Positions 33,043 to 41,577 of a stretch of DNA of 50,537 nucleotides are shown piece by piece. The translations under genes were made by a program, and so were the position numbers. Positions within the stretch are counted from its first letter, which is position 1. Every line of letters starts with the position of its first letter. The DNA comes from Chloroflexota bacterium. Its GTDB lineage: Bacteria > Chloroflexota > Dehalococcoidia > Lucifugimonadales > QGNO01. The stretch lies in NCBI GenBank assembly GCA_003228195.2, contig QGNO01000011.1:5001-55537 (forward strand). The letters are read 5' to 3'. The notes beneath the pieces are model-generated. The model saw only the letters and a program-made list of their open reading frames with translations, searched no databases and was not told the origin of the DNA.

Positions 33043-33054
33043 AAAGGAATCGAA

Positions 33055-35268
33055 GTGCCTGTATCAAAAGAAATCCTAGATGAAATAGCACTAAAGCAGG
33101 AAGAATACGACGAGATAGTCCGCAGGCTTGGAAGAGAACCAAACTCTGTGGAATTGGGCATGTTTGGAGCTCTTTGGAGCGAACATTGTGGTTACAAGCA
33201 TTCAAAGCAATTACTCAGAACCTTTCCTTCAGAGAGTCCTTATCTTCTCACCGCTCCTGGACAAGAGAATGCTGGAGCGATTGACATAGGAGACGGCTTA
33301 TCAGCCGTCATAAAAGTTGAATCACATAACCATCCTTCAGCAATAGAGCCATACCAAGGCGCAGCAACTGGTGTGGGTGGAATTGTTAGGGATATTCTCG
33401 CGATGGGGGCCAGGCCAATAGCTCTAATGAACTCACTGCGATTTGGTCCACTTAGTGAACAGCAAAATCGGCACCTGTTTAACGGTGTGGTTAGTGGTAT
33501 CTCTGGCTATGGAAACTGCATCGGTGTGCCAGATATAGGAGGCGAAATAGCATTTGCCCCGTCGTATTCGGGCAACCCTTTAGTCAACGCCTTGTGCCTG
33601 GGTATAGTTAGATCAAACGAAATGGTTAGAGCTATCGCCAGTACACCTGGAAACATTCTCTTGCTGGCTGGCGCTGAAACTGGAAGAGATGGGATTCACG
33701 GGGCGTCTGGGTTAGCGTCTCGAACGTTCGAGGAGGATATAGAACTTAGACCAACCGTTCAGGTGGGAAACCCTTTCATGGAAAAGATTCTAATAGAGGC
33801 CTGCCTTGAGGTAGTTAAAGCGAATCTACTTGAGGGGCTACAAGACCTTGGTGCAGCCGGGCTAACAAGCTCAATTGTTGAGGCGACGACAAAGGGGGGG
33901 ACTGGCTTCAAGTTAGATGTTGCGCTTGTACCTAGACGCGAATCCGGAATGTCCCCTTATGAAATCATGCTGTCTGAATCTCAAGAACGAATGTTGTTAA
34001 TCGTGTCACCAGAAAATGTAACGACAGTGACAAACATCATGGAAAAATGGGATATCCCATGTACCGCTATTGGGGAAGTTACGGGGGACGGGATAGCCAG
34101 AATTTTCGAAGGCAGTAACCCAGTAGGCGCGGTCCCAGGGGGAATGTTGACCCATCCACCAATCTATGAAGTTTTCGGCGACAAGCCAAATTCCATCGCA
34201 GAACTGCAAAATTACGACCTGAAATCACTACCAACGCCAGCAGATGCTCCCTACGACATACTGCTGAAATTATTAGCGTCGCCGAATATTACTAGTAAAG
34301 AATTTGTTTACCGCCAATACGATCACCAAGTTCAAACAAACACTGTTCTGCCTCCCGGCACCGCCGATGCTGCTGTTGTCAGAATTAAGGGATCCGACAA
34401 AGGATTGGCTCTGTCGTCCGATTGTAACGGCCGCATAGGTTATCTGGATCCATTTGTTGGCGGAGCGTTAGCCGTTGCTGAGGCATGTAGAAACGTGTCA
34501 TGCACAGGCGCCACACCCGTTGCAATTACGGATTGCTTGAACTTCGGAAATCCAGAAAAGCCAGATGTCGCCTACCAAATGGTTGAGTCGGTACGTGGGA
34601 TGGTTGAAGCTTGTAACTCTTTGAACGTTCCGGTGGTAAGCGGCAATGTTAGCCTTTATAACGAAACCAAAGGCACCGTCATATACCCTACCCCAGTCGT
34701 ATGTGCTCTGGGCCTTATAGATGACGTGAACAAAGCTGTGTCGTCTGGATTCAGGAACGAAGGTGACTCAGTATTTCTATTGGGATCGGATGTGGTCAGT
34801 GCCGATGTAAATTATTTGGCGGGCAGCGAATACTTAGAGATAGTACATGGACTCGTAGCCGGTCAACCAAGTATCGACCTAGGGCTAGAAGTCAAATTGC
34901 AAAGTTGCTGCAGGTCGTTAGTCGAAAACCAAGTTGTAAATTCGGCACATGACTGCTCAGAAGGAGGATTGGCAGTCGCGTTGGCAGAAAGTAGCATAAT
35001 AGGCAATTTAGGTTTCTCTGGCAGCATTGGCAACCGAGATCACTGGGCACCATCATTGTTCGGCGAACAACCCTCACGAGTGGTTGTTTCAGTTTCAAAA
35101 GACAAGACCCATCAATTTAAAGACATATGCTATGTGTCAAACACGCCATTCGTATGGCTAGGAACAGTAACAAGCGGCGAATTCTCGATCTCAGGAATTA
35201 TTGATGGCTCTTTAAGTGAGATCTCAAGTGCATGGAAAACTGGTTTGAGTATAGCTCTAGGTGAGTGA
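33055..35268 (+). CDS. purL: phosphoribosylformylglycinamidine synthase subunit PurL
   Basis: The 737-residue small-type PurL converts FGAR to FGAM using ATP and ammonia from PurQ, in complex with PurS and PurQ. Motifs include L-W-S-E-H-C-G-Y-K-H-S-K, V-E-S-H-N-H-P-S-A-I-E-P, G-G-I-V-R-D-I and, in the second half, H-D-C-S-E-G-G-L-A-V-A-L-A-E. GTG start 12 bp after the EamA stop, with AAAGGA upstream. It completes the purQ-EamA-purL cluster. No glutaminase domain is fused, as expected when purQ is separate. Confidence 0.96.
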   Translation: MPVSKEILDEIALKQEEYDEIVRRLGREPNSVELGMFGALWSEHCGYKHSKQLLRTFPSESPYLLTAPGQENAGAIDIGDGLSAVIKVESHNHPSAIEPYQGAATGVGGIVRDILAMGARPIALMNSLRFGPLSEQQNRHLFNGVVSGISGYGNCIGVPDIGGEIAFAPSYSGNPLVNALCLGIVRSNEMVRAIASTPGNILLLAGAETGRDGIHGASGLASRTFEEDIELRPTVQVGNPFMEKILIEACLEVVKANLLEGLQDLGAAGLTSSIVEATTKGGTGFKLDVALVPRRESGMSPYEIMLSESQERMLLIVSPENVTTVTNIMEKWDIPCTAIGEVTGDGIARIFEGSNPVGAVPGGMLTHPPIYEVFGDKPNSIAELQNYDLKSLPTPADAPYDILLKLLASPNITSKEFVYRQYDHQVQTNTVLPPGTADAAVVRIKGSDKGLALSSDCNGRIGYLDPFVGGALAVAEACRNVSCTGATPVAITDCLNFGNPEKPDVAYQMVESVRGMVEACNSLNVPVVSGNVSLYNETKGTVIYPTPVVCALGLIDDVNKAVSSGFRNEGDSVFLLGSDVVSADVNYLAGSEYLEIVHGLVAGQPSIDLGLEVKLQSCCRSLVENQVVNSAHDCSEGGLAVALAESSIIGNLGFSGSIGNRDHWAPSLFGEQPSRVVVSVSKDKTHQFKDICYVSNTPFVWLGTVTSGEFSISGIIDGSLSEISSAWKTGLSIALGE

Positions 35269-35295
35269 ATGAGTTATTTATTAAACCAAAAACTC

Positions 35296-35324
35296 TTCTC
35301 AAAAGACTTGCATGAGATTATACT
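35296..35324 (+). promoter_or_regulatory. candidate promoter of the rplI-dnaB cassette
   Basis: TTCTCA (35296-35301), 17 nt, TATACT (35319-35324), 106 nt before rplI. The -10 is good, the -35 partial (4 of 6). Confidence 0.35.
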
Positions 35325-35430
35325 ACTCATGAAGCTCCCACCTCAGTTAACAGAGTGTCAAAGCATTGGCAATTAATGCTCTGATTGGATTACCCTAAAC
35401 GGATATGGATATTAAAGAGGTACTTAAACA

Positions 35431-36114
35431 ATGAAAGTGATTTTCGTCTCTGATGTTGCAGGCAGTGGTCAAGCAGGAGACATTAAAGAGGTCAAAAACG
35501 GATTCGCCCGTAACTTTTTGCTACCCAAACAACTGGCTGTTCCAGCGACACATGACCATTTGCAGAGGTTAGACACTATTCGAAAAACCGGCGACAACCA
35601 GCGCATAAAGGAGCAAACTGAAATAAACGCTTTGATTGAAAATTTGACGAATATAACGGTCAATTTAAGTGCGCGAACAGGCCCTACTGGAAAATTCTAT
35701 GGCGCTGTCACATCTAGTCATATTTCAGAAAAGCTTTCTTCGTTGATCGAAAGACAATTTGATCGGCGATCAATCCAGCTTGACCAGTCGATTCAGGAAC
35801 CGGGACTTTACGAAGTGCAATTGCGCTTCTCCTACGGAATCTCTGCAGCCTTGCGTGTCGTCGTTGATGCAGAAGGGCAAGAGGGAAGCGTCGAAACCGC
35901 CCTAGCTGAAAAAGAGGAAGAGAAGGCTTCACTAACTGATTCCCAAGAAGTGCCCGATGAGTCCACCGAAGAATCAACTGCAACTCAAGAAGCGCCCGAT
36001 GAGTCCACCGAAGAATCAACTGCAACTCAAGAAGCGCCCGATGAGTCCACCGAAGAATCAACTGCAACTCAAGAAGCGCCCGAATCCGAGCAAGGCGAGG
36101 AATCTTCTATTTAA
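35431..36114 (+). CDS. rplI: 50S ribosomal protein bL9 with repetitive acidic C-terminal tail
   Basis: Residues 1-about 150 are standard bL9: M-K-V-I-F-V-S-D-V-A-G-S-G, G-D-I-K-E-V-K-N-G-F-A-R-N-F-L-L-P and a C-terminal domain with L-S-A-R-T-G-P-T-G-K-F-Y-G-A-V-T. bL9 binds 23S rRNA near the L1 stalk. The protein then continues about 75 residues as an acidic Glu/Ser/Thr-rich tail with three copies of E-A/V-P-D-E-S-T-E-E-S-T-A-T-Q encoded by 42-bp direct repeats. Such a tail is not part of ordinary bL9 (about 150 residues) and is probably disordered. The TAA stop overlaps the dnaB ATG by one base. Confidence 0.93.
   Translation: MKVIFVSDVAGSGQAGDIKEVKNGFARNFLLPKQLAVPATHDHLQRLDTIRKTGDNQRIKEQTEINALIENLTNITVNLSARTGPTGKFYGAVTSSHISEKLSSLIERQFDRRSIQLDQSIQEPGLYEVQLRFSYGISAALRVVVDAEGQEGSVETALAEKEEEKASLTDSQEVPDESTEESTATQEAPDESTEESTATQEAPDESTEESTATQEAPESEQGEESSI
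35947..36072 (+). repeat. three tandem 42-bp repeats in rplI
   Basis: Units at 35947-35988, 35989-36030 and 36031-36072; units 2 and 3 are identical and unit 1 differs at one base (gtg versus gcg). A partial fourth unit starts at 36073. The 42-bp length keeps the frame, so copy number can vary without disrupting bL9. Confidence 0.95.
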
Positions 36115-37475
36115 TGTACAGTGATAGGGTCCCGCCACATGATGACAGTGCCGAAGAAGCGGTATTAGGGTCAATTCTTGTCGACGGCAGCTCATTCGTC
36201 CACGTAGCCCCAGTACTTAAACCGGAGGATTTCTACAGAGAAAGGAACAGATGGTCATATGAAGCCTGCCTAGCGATTTTCCAACGTGGCGAACCCATAA
36301 CACAAATATCAGTTTCGCACGAACTCGAGACCTTGGGCCAATTAGAGGGTAGTGGCGGTGCAGCGTTTCTCAGTCATTTAGTCGCAAGTGTTCCAACTTC
36401 TGTTTATATAGAACACTACGCGCTGATAGTTAGCCGATCTGCGACAATGCGCAATTTGATATCTGCAGCCACTGAAATTGCCGCGTTAGGCTATCAGCAA
36501 GACGCAGATTTGGAATCGTCACTTGGACAGGCAGAAGAACTGCTGTTCAAGATTAGATCACGCCGGGAGAATAGGGACTTTGTTCCGCTTAGATCAATCC
36601 TAGACAAATACCTTGAAGATTCTTCCTCACTTGAACAGGACCTTGATCAAAACTCAGGGCCTATTTCGACGGGCTTTAAGGACTTAGATACCGTACTTGG
36701 GGGTCTGCAAAGGTCAGATTTAGTAATTATCGCAGCTCGCCCGAGTATGGGTAAAAGCACGTTGGCACTAAACATATCACAACACGCCGCTTCTAACGGT
36801 TTCAACGTTGGGATTTTTAGCTTAGAAATGAGCGCTGAACAGATGGTAATGAGATTGCTTTCTTCTGAGGCTCAAGTAGATAGCCACAGCATAAGGATCA
36901 ACTTGATGAGTGAGTTAGAACAACAACGAGTCATCAATGCCGTAGGAGCTCTGTCAGATTTACCAATCTACGTTGATGACACTCCTATTCAGTCGATAAT
37001 AGAGGTGCGAAGCAAAGCAAGGAGATTTCACCTACAACGACGAGTAGATCTTATCGTAGTAGATTACCTTCAGTTAATGCAAGGGGGATCACGATCTGAC
37101 AACAGAGTCCAGGAAATGAGTGACATATCTAGGGCCTTAAAGGGATTGGCTAGAGATTTAAATGTGCCCTTAATCGCACTTTCCCAACTAAGTCGTGCCG
37201 TCGAACAGCGACCGGGTCATAGACCGCAGCTATCAGACCTCAGAGACAGTGGCAGTATCGAACAGGATGCCGATGTAGTCGCCTTCATTTACAGAGACGA
37301 CATGTACTACACTGAAGAGGACTGGGAGCGCGCAAACCCCATGGACCCGTATCCTAAAAACATAGCGGATCTGATAATCGCCAAACACAGGAACGGCCCT
37401 CTGAAGACTATGAATCTGTATTTTAGAGACCAATTTTCAAGGTTTGAAAATTTGGCTGCACACCGAGCAATTTAA
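36114..37475 (+). CDS. dnaB: replicative DNA helicase DnaB
   Basis: The hexameric helicase at the replication fork, 453 residues. The N-terminal domain (P-P-H-D-D-S-A-E-E-A-V-L-G-S-I-L) and the RecA-like domain are both complete: Walker A A-R-P-S-M-G-K-S-T, Walker B region I-V-V-D-Y-L-Q-L-M, arginine finger region L-S-Q-L-S-R-A-V-E-Q-R and S-D-L-R-D-S-G-S-I-E-Q-D-A-D. No intein is present. The start overlaps the rplI stop. Downstream genes encode a DnaD-like protein and a DnaC-like ATPase, a putative loader set. Confidence 0.97.
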   Translation: MYSDRVPPHDDSAEEAVLGSILVDGSSFVHVAPVLKPEDFYRERNRWSYEACLAIFQRGEPITQISVSHELETLGQLEGSGGAAFLSHLVASVPTSVYIEHYALIVSRSATMRNLISAATEIAALGYQQDADLESSLGQAEELLFKIRSRRENRDFVPLRSILDKYLEDSSSLEQDLDQNSGPISTGFKDLDTVLGGLQRSDLVIIAARPSMGKSTLALNISQHAASNGFNVGIFSLEMSAEQMVMRLLSSEAQVDSHSIRINLMSELEQQRVINAVGALSDLPIYVDDTPIQSIIEVRSKARRFHLQRRVDLIVVDYLQLMQGGSRSDNRVQEMSDISRALKGLARDLNVPLIALSQLSRAVEQRPGHRPQLSDLRDSGSIEQDADVVAFIYRDDMYYTEEDWERANPMDPYPKNIADLIIAKHRNGPLKTMNLYFRDQFSRFENLAAHRAI

Positions 37476-37477
37476 CC

Positions 37478-38170
37478 ATGGGCAATGGACCATACTTTCC
37501 TCCAGACACAAACTATATTCCGATCCCTGCACGATTAGCGGGTCAGCTGTTACAAGACATAGAGTCTATCGAAGAGCTGAAGTGCACACTCAGATTAATC
37601 GCTATGATCCGGGAAAGAAGGAGCAGAAGGCTTTGGGTTACCCTTGCTGAACTAGAAGCAGATTTAGTTCTCTCAAAGGCGTTCAGTGGGAATAAGAAAG
37701 CAATATCTGAAGGAATAAGACTATCCGTCAACCGTGGCGCAATACTTGAAAAAGTCCACGAAAATGGCACCCTATTTTTTCTCAACGACGGGCCAGGCAG
37801 AAATGCGTTGTCAAAATTCAGCGAAAAGGACCTTGGGGTCGAAGAAACAGTAGACCCCAATCAAATTGAGATCGTACCAAATATATTTAAACTTTATGAA
37901 GAAAACATCGGTGTATTGACTCCTTTAATAAGTGAAGAACTCATAGAAGCAGAAAAAGTACACCCCCCTGAATGGATTCGGGAAGCGTTCGTTATCGCCG
38001 TACATTTGAATCACAGAAACTGGCGATATATCGAGAAAATATTACAAAGATGGTCAACAGAAGGAAGGGACGATGGAAAGCCTCGGAGACATTCTCAAAC
38101 GACTGACCCCAAAGAATATCTCAGAAGGTACGGGCACCTCGCACGACAAGGAAAAATCGACCGTAGTTGA
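37478..38170 (+). CDS. DnaD-domain primosome-like protein
   Basis: A 230-residue protein. The N-terminal half resembles the winged-helix part of DnaD/DnaB (Firmicute) proteins. Residues about 135-195 match the DnaD domain: I-F-K-L-Y-E-E-N-I-G-V-L-T-P-L-I-S-E-E-L, P-P-E-W-I-R-E-A-F and N-W-R-Y-I-E-K-I-L-Q-R-W. The C-terminal D-P-K-E-Y-L-R-R-Y-G-H-L-A-R is a usual family tail. Such proteins help load DnaB at the origin or at restarted forks. It begins 2 bp after dnaB. Its last 98 bp are also coding for the next gene in another frame. Confidence 0.85.
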   Translation: MGNGPYFPPDTNYIPIPARLAGQLLQDIESIEELKCTLRLIAMIRERRSRRLWVTLAELEADLVLSKAFSGNKKAISEGIRLSVNRGAILEKVHENGTLFFLNDGPGRNALSKFSEKDLGVEETVDPNQIEIVPNIFKLYEENIGVLTPLISEELIEAEKVHPPEWIREAFVIAVHLNHRNWRYIEKILQRWSTEGRDDGKPRRHSQTTDPKEYLRRYGHLARQGKIDRS

Positions 38171-39479
38171 TTGTGCCTTATGTGGGGGAAACGGCTGGAT
38201 CAGACAGGAAGTGGAAGTTGGTCACCCAAACTTTGGCAAAGCATTCCCATGTTCATGTCAAGATCGAATAACCCAATCACAAAAGATTGAGAGGCTCCAA
38301 CGCCAAAGCAATCTAGGAGGATTGACTAGGCTCAACTTCAAATCGTTAAATTCGACTGGCAAGTCTGAAGATCATCAAACACAGGAACGATACTCACAAA
38401 CGTATAATGCCGCTATAGAATACGCTGACAACCCGGATATGTGGTTGTTATTTACTGGAGCCAGTGGCTCTGGGAAGACTCACTTCTTGGCAGCCATAAT
38501 CACAAGAGTCATCGAGAATAATTTACAAGCTTTCTACATATCAGTCCCAGACCTGTTAGACCATTTAAGATCCACCTTCACTCCAAGCACAGACATATCT
38601 TACGACCAGCTGTTCCAACACTTGCGCACTGTGCCAGTTCTCGCACTAGACGACCTAGGCTCTCATGCGACTACTCCCTGGGCACAGGAAAAACTCAACC
38701 AAATACTGAGCCACAGATTTAATAGTCAACTACCTACTATCATAGCTTTGAGCGTACCAATTAGACAGTTAGATCCGCAATTAAGAGCCAGACTTGAGGA
38801 CAAGAATGTTGTAGGGCACGTATCACTTGGTGACCAAAGCGTAACTTCAACACACTGGCAATTGGACCGAATTAAGTCAGCGTTAAAGTCTAGAATGACA
38901 TTCAGTAATTTCGACACAAAGGGCAACAGAGCTGAGCCCACTGGGCAAGAAAGTTTGCAAAGAGCGTTTAGCGCAGCCAAATTATTTTCGCAAGAGCCAT
39001 CTGGATGGCTAGTGTTCGTTGGGCCAGAGGGCAGCGGAAAAACTCATCTAGCAATTGCAGTTGTCCGAGAAATTGAAAGTAAAGGCGAGTATGTCTGTTT
39101 CGCATTCGTGCCTGATTTACTTGATCATCTGAGATACACCTTTAGCCCTCAGAGCGCAGTAACTTATGACCAATTGTTCGAAGATGTTAGGACATCCCCA
39201 TATCTAGTGCTGGACGACCTCGGCTCTCATAGCAGCACTCCATGGGCCGAGGAAAAATTGTACCAAATTATAGTTCACAGACAGGAGGCGAGGCTTCCGA
39301 CCATCATCACACTTCGTGACTTCATGGAAGACCATCTGCCTGCGCCTGTACAGTCTAGATTGAAAGACATAAGTATAGTTTCATGGTTCCCAATACTAGC
39401 TCCGGATTTTCGTGACAAAGGTGCAAATCCTAAATCAACCAAAGGAACTAAACCAAATTACTACAAATCAAGAAGATAA
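38073..39479 (+). CDS. DnaC/IstB-like helicase loader with two tandem AAA+ domains
   Basis: 468 residues. An N-terminal zinc-ribbon-like motif (C34, C37, C60, C62) precedes a first AAA+ domain with Walker A G-A-S-G-S-G-K-T at about 128-135 and Walker B L-A-L-D-D-L-G-S-H. A second copy follows with Walker A G-P-E-G-S-G-K-T at about 317-324 and L-V-L-D-D-L-G-S-H. Both copies share V-P-D-L-L-D-H-L-R, T-Y/S-Y-D-Q-L-F and T-P-W-A-x-E-K-L, so it is an internal duplication. Ordinary DnaC/DnaI loaders have one AAA+ domain in 240-310 residues. ATG 38073 has AAGGAAGGG just upstream despite lying inside the preceding gene. Probable role: DnaB loading (inference from context). Confidence 0.88.
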   Translation: MESLGDILKRLTPKNISEGTGTSHDKEKSTVVDCALCGGNGWIRQEVEVGHPNFGKAFPCSCQDRITQSQKIERLQRQSNLGGLTRLNFKSLNSTGKSEDHQTQERYSQTYNAAIEYADNPDMWLLFTGASGSGKTHFLAAIITRVIENNLQAFYISVPDLLDHLRSTFTPSTDISYDQLFQHLRTVPVLALDDLGSHATTPWAQEKLNQILSHRFNSQLPTIIALSVPIRQLDPQLRARLEDKNVVGHVSLGDQSVTSTHWQLDRIKSALKSRMTFSNFDTKGNRAEPTGQESLQRAFSAAKLFSQEPSGWLVFVGPEGSGKTHLAIAVVREIESKGEYVCFAFVPDLLDHLRYTFSPQSAVTYDQLFEDVRTSPYLVLDDLGSHSSTPWAEEKLYQIIVHRQEARLPTIITLRDFMEDHLPAPVQSRLKDISIVSWFPILAPDFRDKGANPKSTKGTKPNYYKSRR

Positions 39480-39822
39480 GCCTACTAAATCGGTCGGCAA
39501 ACCCTGTGTCTTCTGTAGCATTGTCACGGGAACAGAGCCAAGCATAGTCGTTTACCAAGATGACGACGTACTAGTTTTTCGAAATCGCCTTAGATGGGTC
39601 CCGATAATGCTACTTGCAATCCCGAAAGTACACATGACTCAAGATCAACTATGGAGCAGCACCATTGTGTCTAAGGTTGCTTCAGTTGCAGCTAGGGTAG
39701 GCAGACAAGAATGTCCTAAAGGGTACCGCCTCTTATCAAATTTTGGAGGCGACGCTATGCAGAGCGTAGAACATGGTCATATACACATTCTAGGGGGCAT
39801 ACATTTAGGACCATACGCTTAG
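39412..39822 (+). CDS. HIT family protein
   Basis: A 136-residue nucleotide-binding protein with C-V-F-C-S-I-V-T-G near the start of the domain and the histidine triad H-G-H-I-H-I-L-G-G near the end; the common fuller form is H-x-H-x-H-x-x. HIT proteins hydrolyse nucleotide phosphoramidates or dinucleoside polyphosphates. The only in-frame start codons (GTG at 39412 and 39421) lie inside the upstream loader gene, so a 59-68 bp overlap is required. It ends 11 bp from the convergent aquaporin gene. Confidence 0.87.
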   Translation: MTKVQILNQPKELNQITTNQEDKPTKSVGKPCVFCSIVTGTEPSIVVYQDDDVLVFRNRLRWVPIMLLAIPKVHMTQDQLWSSTIVSKVASVAARVGRQECPKGYRLLSNFGGDAMQSVEHGHIHILGGIHLGPYA

Positions 39823-39833
39823 CGTTGGCAACA

Positions 39834-40511
39834 TTAAGCATCCTTGCCGACGTAATTCTCTTCCCCTCGCAACCAAGAGTAAACCATTGAGGCCGCCGCC
39901 GCACCAATCACCGGGGCAAGAACGTATACCCACTGGCTGGTCCAAGTCCAACCTACAATGGCAGGCCCGAGTGACCTAGCTGGATTCATAGAGGCACCGG
40001 TAATCGGTCCGGCAAATATGGCCTCAAGCCCAACTGTAGCTCCTATTGCAATGGCTGCTATTTGTCCTACAGACCGAATGTCAGTTGCAACAGACATGAT
40101 TACAAACATCAAGAAAAAGGTCAGGATAATCTCTATGAAAAACGCCTGTAAATCCGTTCCTGCTGGGATTGTAGCTCCCAGGTCTGCAACGTCGCCTAAA
40201 AGTAACAGCAGCACCACGCTAGCCGAAATTGCGCCTGCGATTTGACTACCCAGATAATACGGCACCTGTTTCCACGGCAAGTGTTTAGTTATTGCAAACC
40301 CCAGTGTAACTGCGGGATTAATATGCGCTCCAGATATGTGGCCAGTCGCGAATATCATTACTGCTATTATCGATCCGAAAGTTAACCCCACCCCGACATG
40401 AGTTACCCCACCCCCAGTAATGTCATTGATCATTATCGCGCCAGTACCAGCGAACACGAGACCGAATGTCCCAATAAACTCGGCTACAGATTTCTTCAGC
40501 ATGGGTTCCAA
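39834..40511 (-). CDS. MIP family aquaporin / glycerol channel
   Basis: A 225-residue six-helix channel with two N-P-A motifs: H-I-N-P-A-V-T-L (65-67) and S-M-N-P-A-R-S-L-G (176-178) with the selectivity arginine R179. The narrow aquaporin type is favoured by the length (aquaporin-like rather than GlpF with its Asp), so water is the likely substrate. Start uncertain: TTG 40511 is 3 nt from AAGGAG, while ATG 40502 is 12 nt away. Confidence 0.92.
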   Translation of the reverse strand: MEPMLKKSVAEFIGTFGLVFAGTGAIMINDITGGGVTHVGVGLTFGSIIAVMIFATGHISGAHINPAVTLGFAITKHLPWKQVPYYLGSQIAGAISASVVLLLLLGDVADLGATIPAGTDLQAFFIEIILTFFLMFVIMSVATDIRSVGQIAAIAIGATVGLEAIFAGPITGASMNPARSLGPAIVGWTWTSQWVYVLAPVIGAAAASMVYSWLRGEENYVGKDA

Positions 40512-40597
40512 TAGCTCCTTAAATTGAAAAGTTGATATTTTTCACACAGAGAGACAAAAGAGATTATATTTACTTAATATGTTTATAGCTACCCAGA

Positions 40598-40626
40598 TTG
40601 ACGCCGAAATGATGTAATTGTAGACT
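40598..40626 (+). promoter_or_regulatory. promoter of the DHDPS-asparaginase cluster
   Basis: TTGACG (40598-40603), 17 nt, TAGACT (40621-40626), 27 nt upstream of the ATG at 40654. AGGAG is present before the start. Confidence 0.55.
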
Positions 40627-40653
40627 CCATAGCATATTATCTAGGAGATCCCA

Positions 40654-41553
40654 ATGACTGTATTCCAAGGCGTTTTTCCAGCCCTGATCACACCGTTTCA
40701 TCGAGACGGAACCCTGAATGAACAGGCGTTCCGCGATGTGATGGAGTCCTGCATTCAGGCTGGAGTTAATGGGTTTTGGATTAACGGTGGTACGGGTGAG
40801 AGTGTGCTTCTAAGTGATGAAGAAAATATACGTGTTACCGAAATATCATCGGATCAGTCACGAGGGAGAATCCAGAATATTATCCATGTTGGAGCCCCTA
40901 CCACGGCACGGGCTGTTAATATGGCCAAGGCAGCGCGTGAGGCCAACGTGGAGGCCATAAGCTGTGTGCCACCATTCTTCTATAGACCAAAAGACGAGGC
41001 AATAATAGACCACTACAAGGCAATAGCTGACGTTGCGGGATTACCATTGTTCATATATAACCAGCCAAAATACACGGGAGTCGAAATAACACCTCCCTTA
41101 ATGGCGGAGCTTATCAAAGAAATCCCGTTAGTTGCGGGGGTGAAACACTCAGCTCCAGATTTTCACAACATCCGGAAGTTTTCACAACTCGGAATTGATG
41201 TGCTAACCGGCAGTGGTACCTTATTTTTATCCGCCTTAATCGGAGGGGCTTCTGGAGTAGTTGACGGGCCCTTAACCATTGCTCCAGAAATCTGGGTAGA
41301 GGCTTACACAAGCTTCAAAGAGGGAAACGTAACTAAATCTACAGAAATGCAAGAAAAGGGCGCTAAGTTAGTAGACTTGGCTGGGAAGTATGGAATGCAA
41401 GCCACTTGTAAAGTTTTGGTACAAGCCCGCTTGGGCATTGAAACTGGCACGCCCAGGCCACCTCTTTCCTCCTTGAACTCAAAAGAGACAAACGATCTAA
41501 TAAACGAAGCAGTGGTTATCGGCATACTTACGAAGGAACAAGCATCAGGTTAA
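40654..41553 (+). CDS. dihydrodipicolinate synthase / N-acetylneuraminate lyase family aldolase
   Basis: A 299-residue class I aldolase of the DHDPS superfamily. The Schiff-base lysine is K164 in G-V-K-H-S and the catalytic tyrosine Y135 in I-Y-N-Q-P; the phosphate/carboxylate-binding G-G-T-G-E-S is present. Members cleave or condense pyruvate with aldehydes; true DapA makes a lysine precursor. The neighbours (asparaginase, CoA ligase) and the G-G-T-G-E-S variant suggest a catabolic lyase rather than biosynthetic DapA, but this is inference. The asparaginase gene follows after 24 bp. Confidence 0.87.
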   Translation: MTVFQGVFPALITPFHRDGTLNEQAFRDVMESCIQAGVNGFWINGGTGESVLLSDEENIRVTEISSDQSRGRIQNIIHVGAPTTARAVNMAKAAREANVEAISCVPPFFYRPKDEAIIDHYKAIADVAGLPLFIYNQPKYTGVEITPPLMAELIKEIPLVAGVKHSAPDFHNIRKFSQLGIDVLTGSGTLFLSALIGGASGVVDGPLTIAPEIWVEAYTSFKEGNVTKSTEMQEKGAKLVDLAGKYGMQATCKVLVQARLGIETGTPRPPLSSLNSKETNDLINEAVVIGILTKEQASG

Positions 41554-41577
41554 AAACCATACGGAGGTGACATAGAA

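Noticed and set aside
35714-36067. Minus-strand repetitive frame
   Set aside because: Antisense image of the bL9 repeat tail.
35947-36072. CRISPR array
   Set aside because: The 42-bp repeats are directly adjacent without spacers and lie in frame within rplI.
36114-37475. Intein in DnaB
   Set aside because: Length is 453 residues and Walker motifs are uninterrupted.
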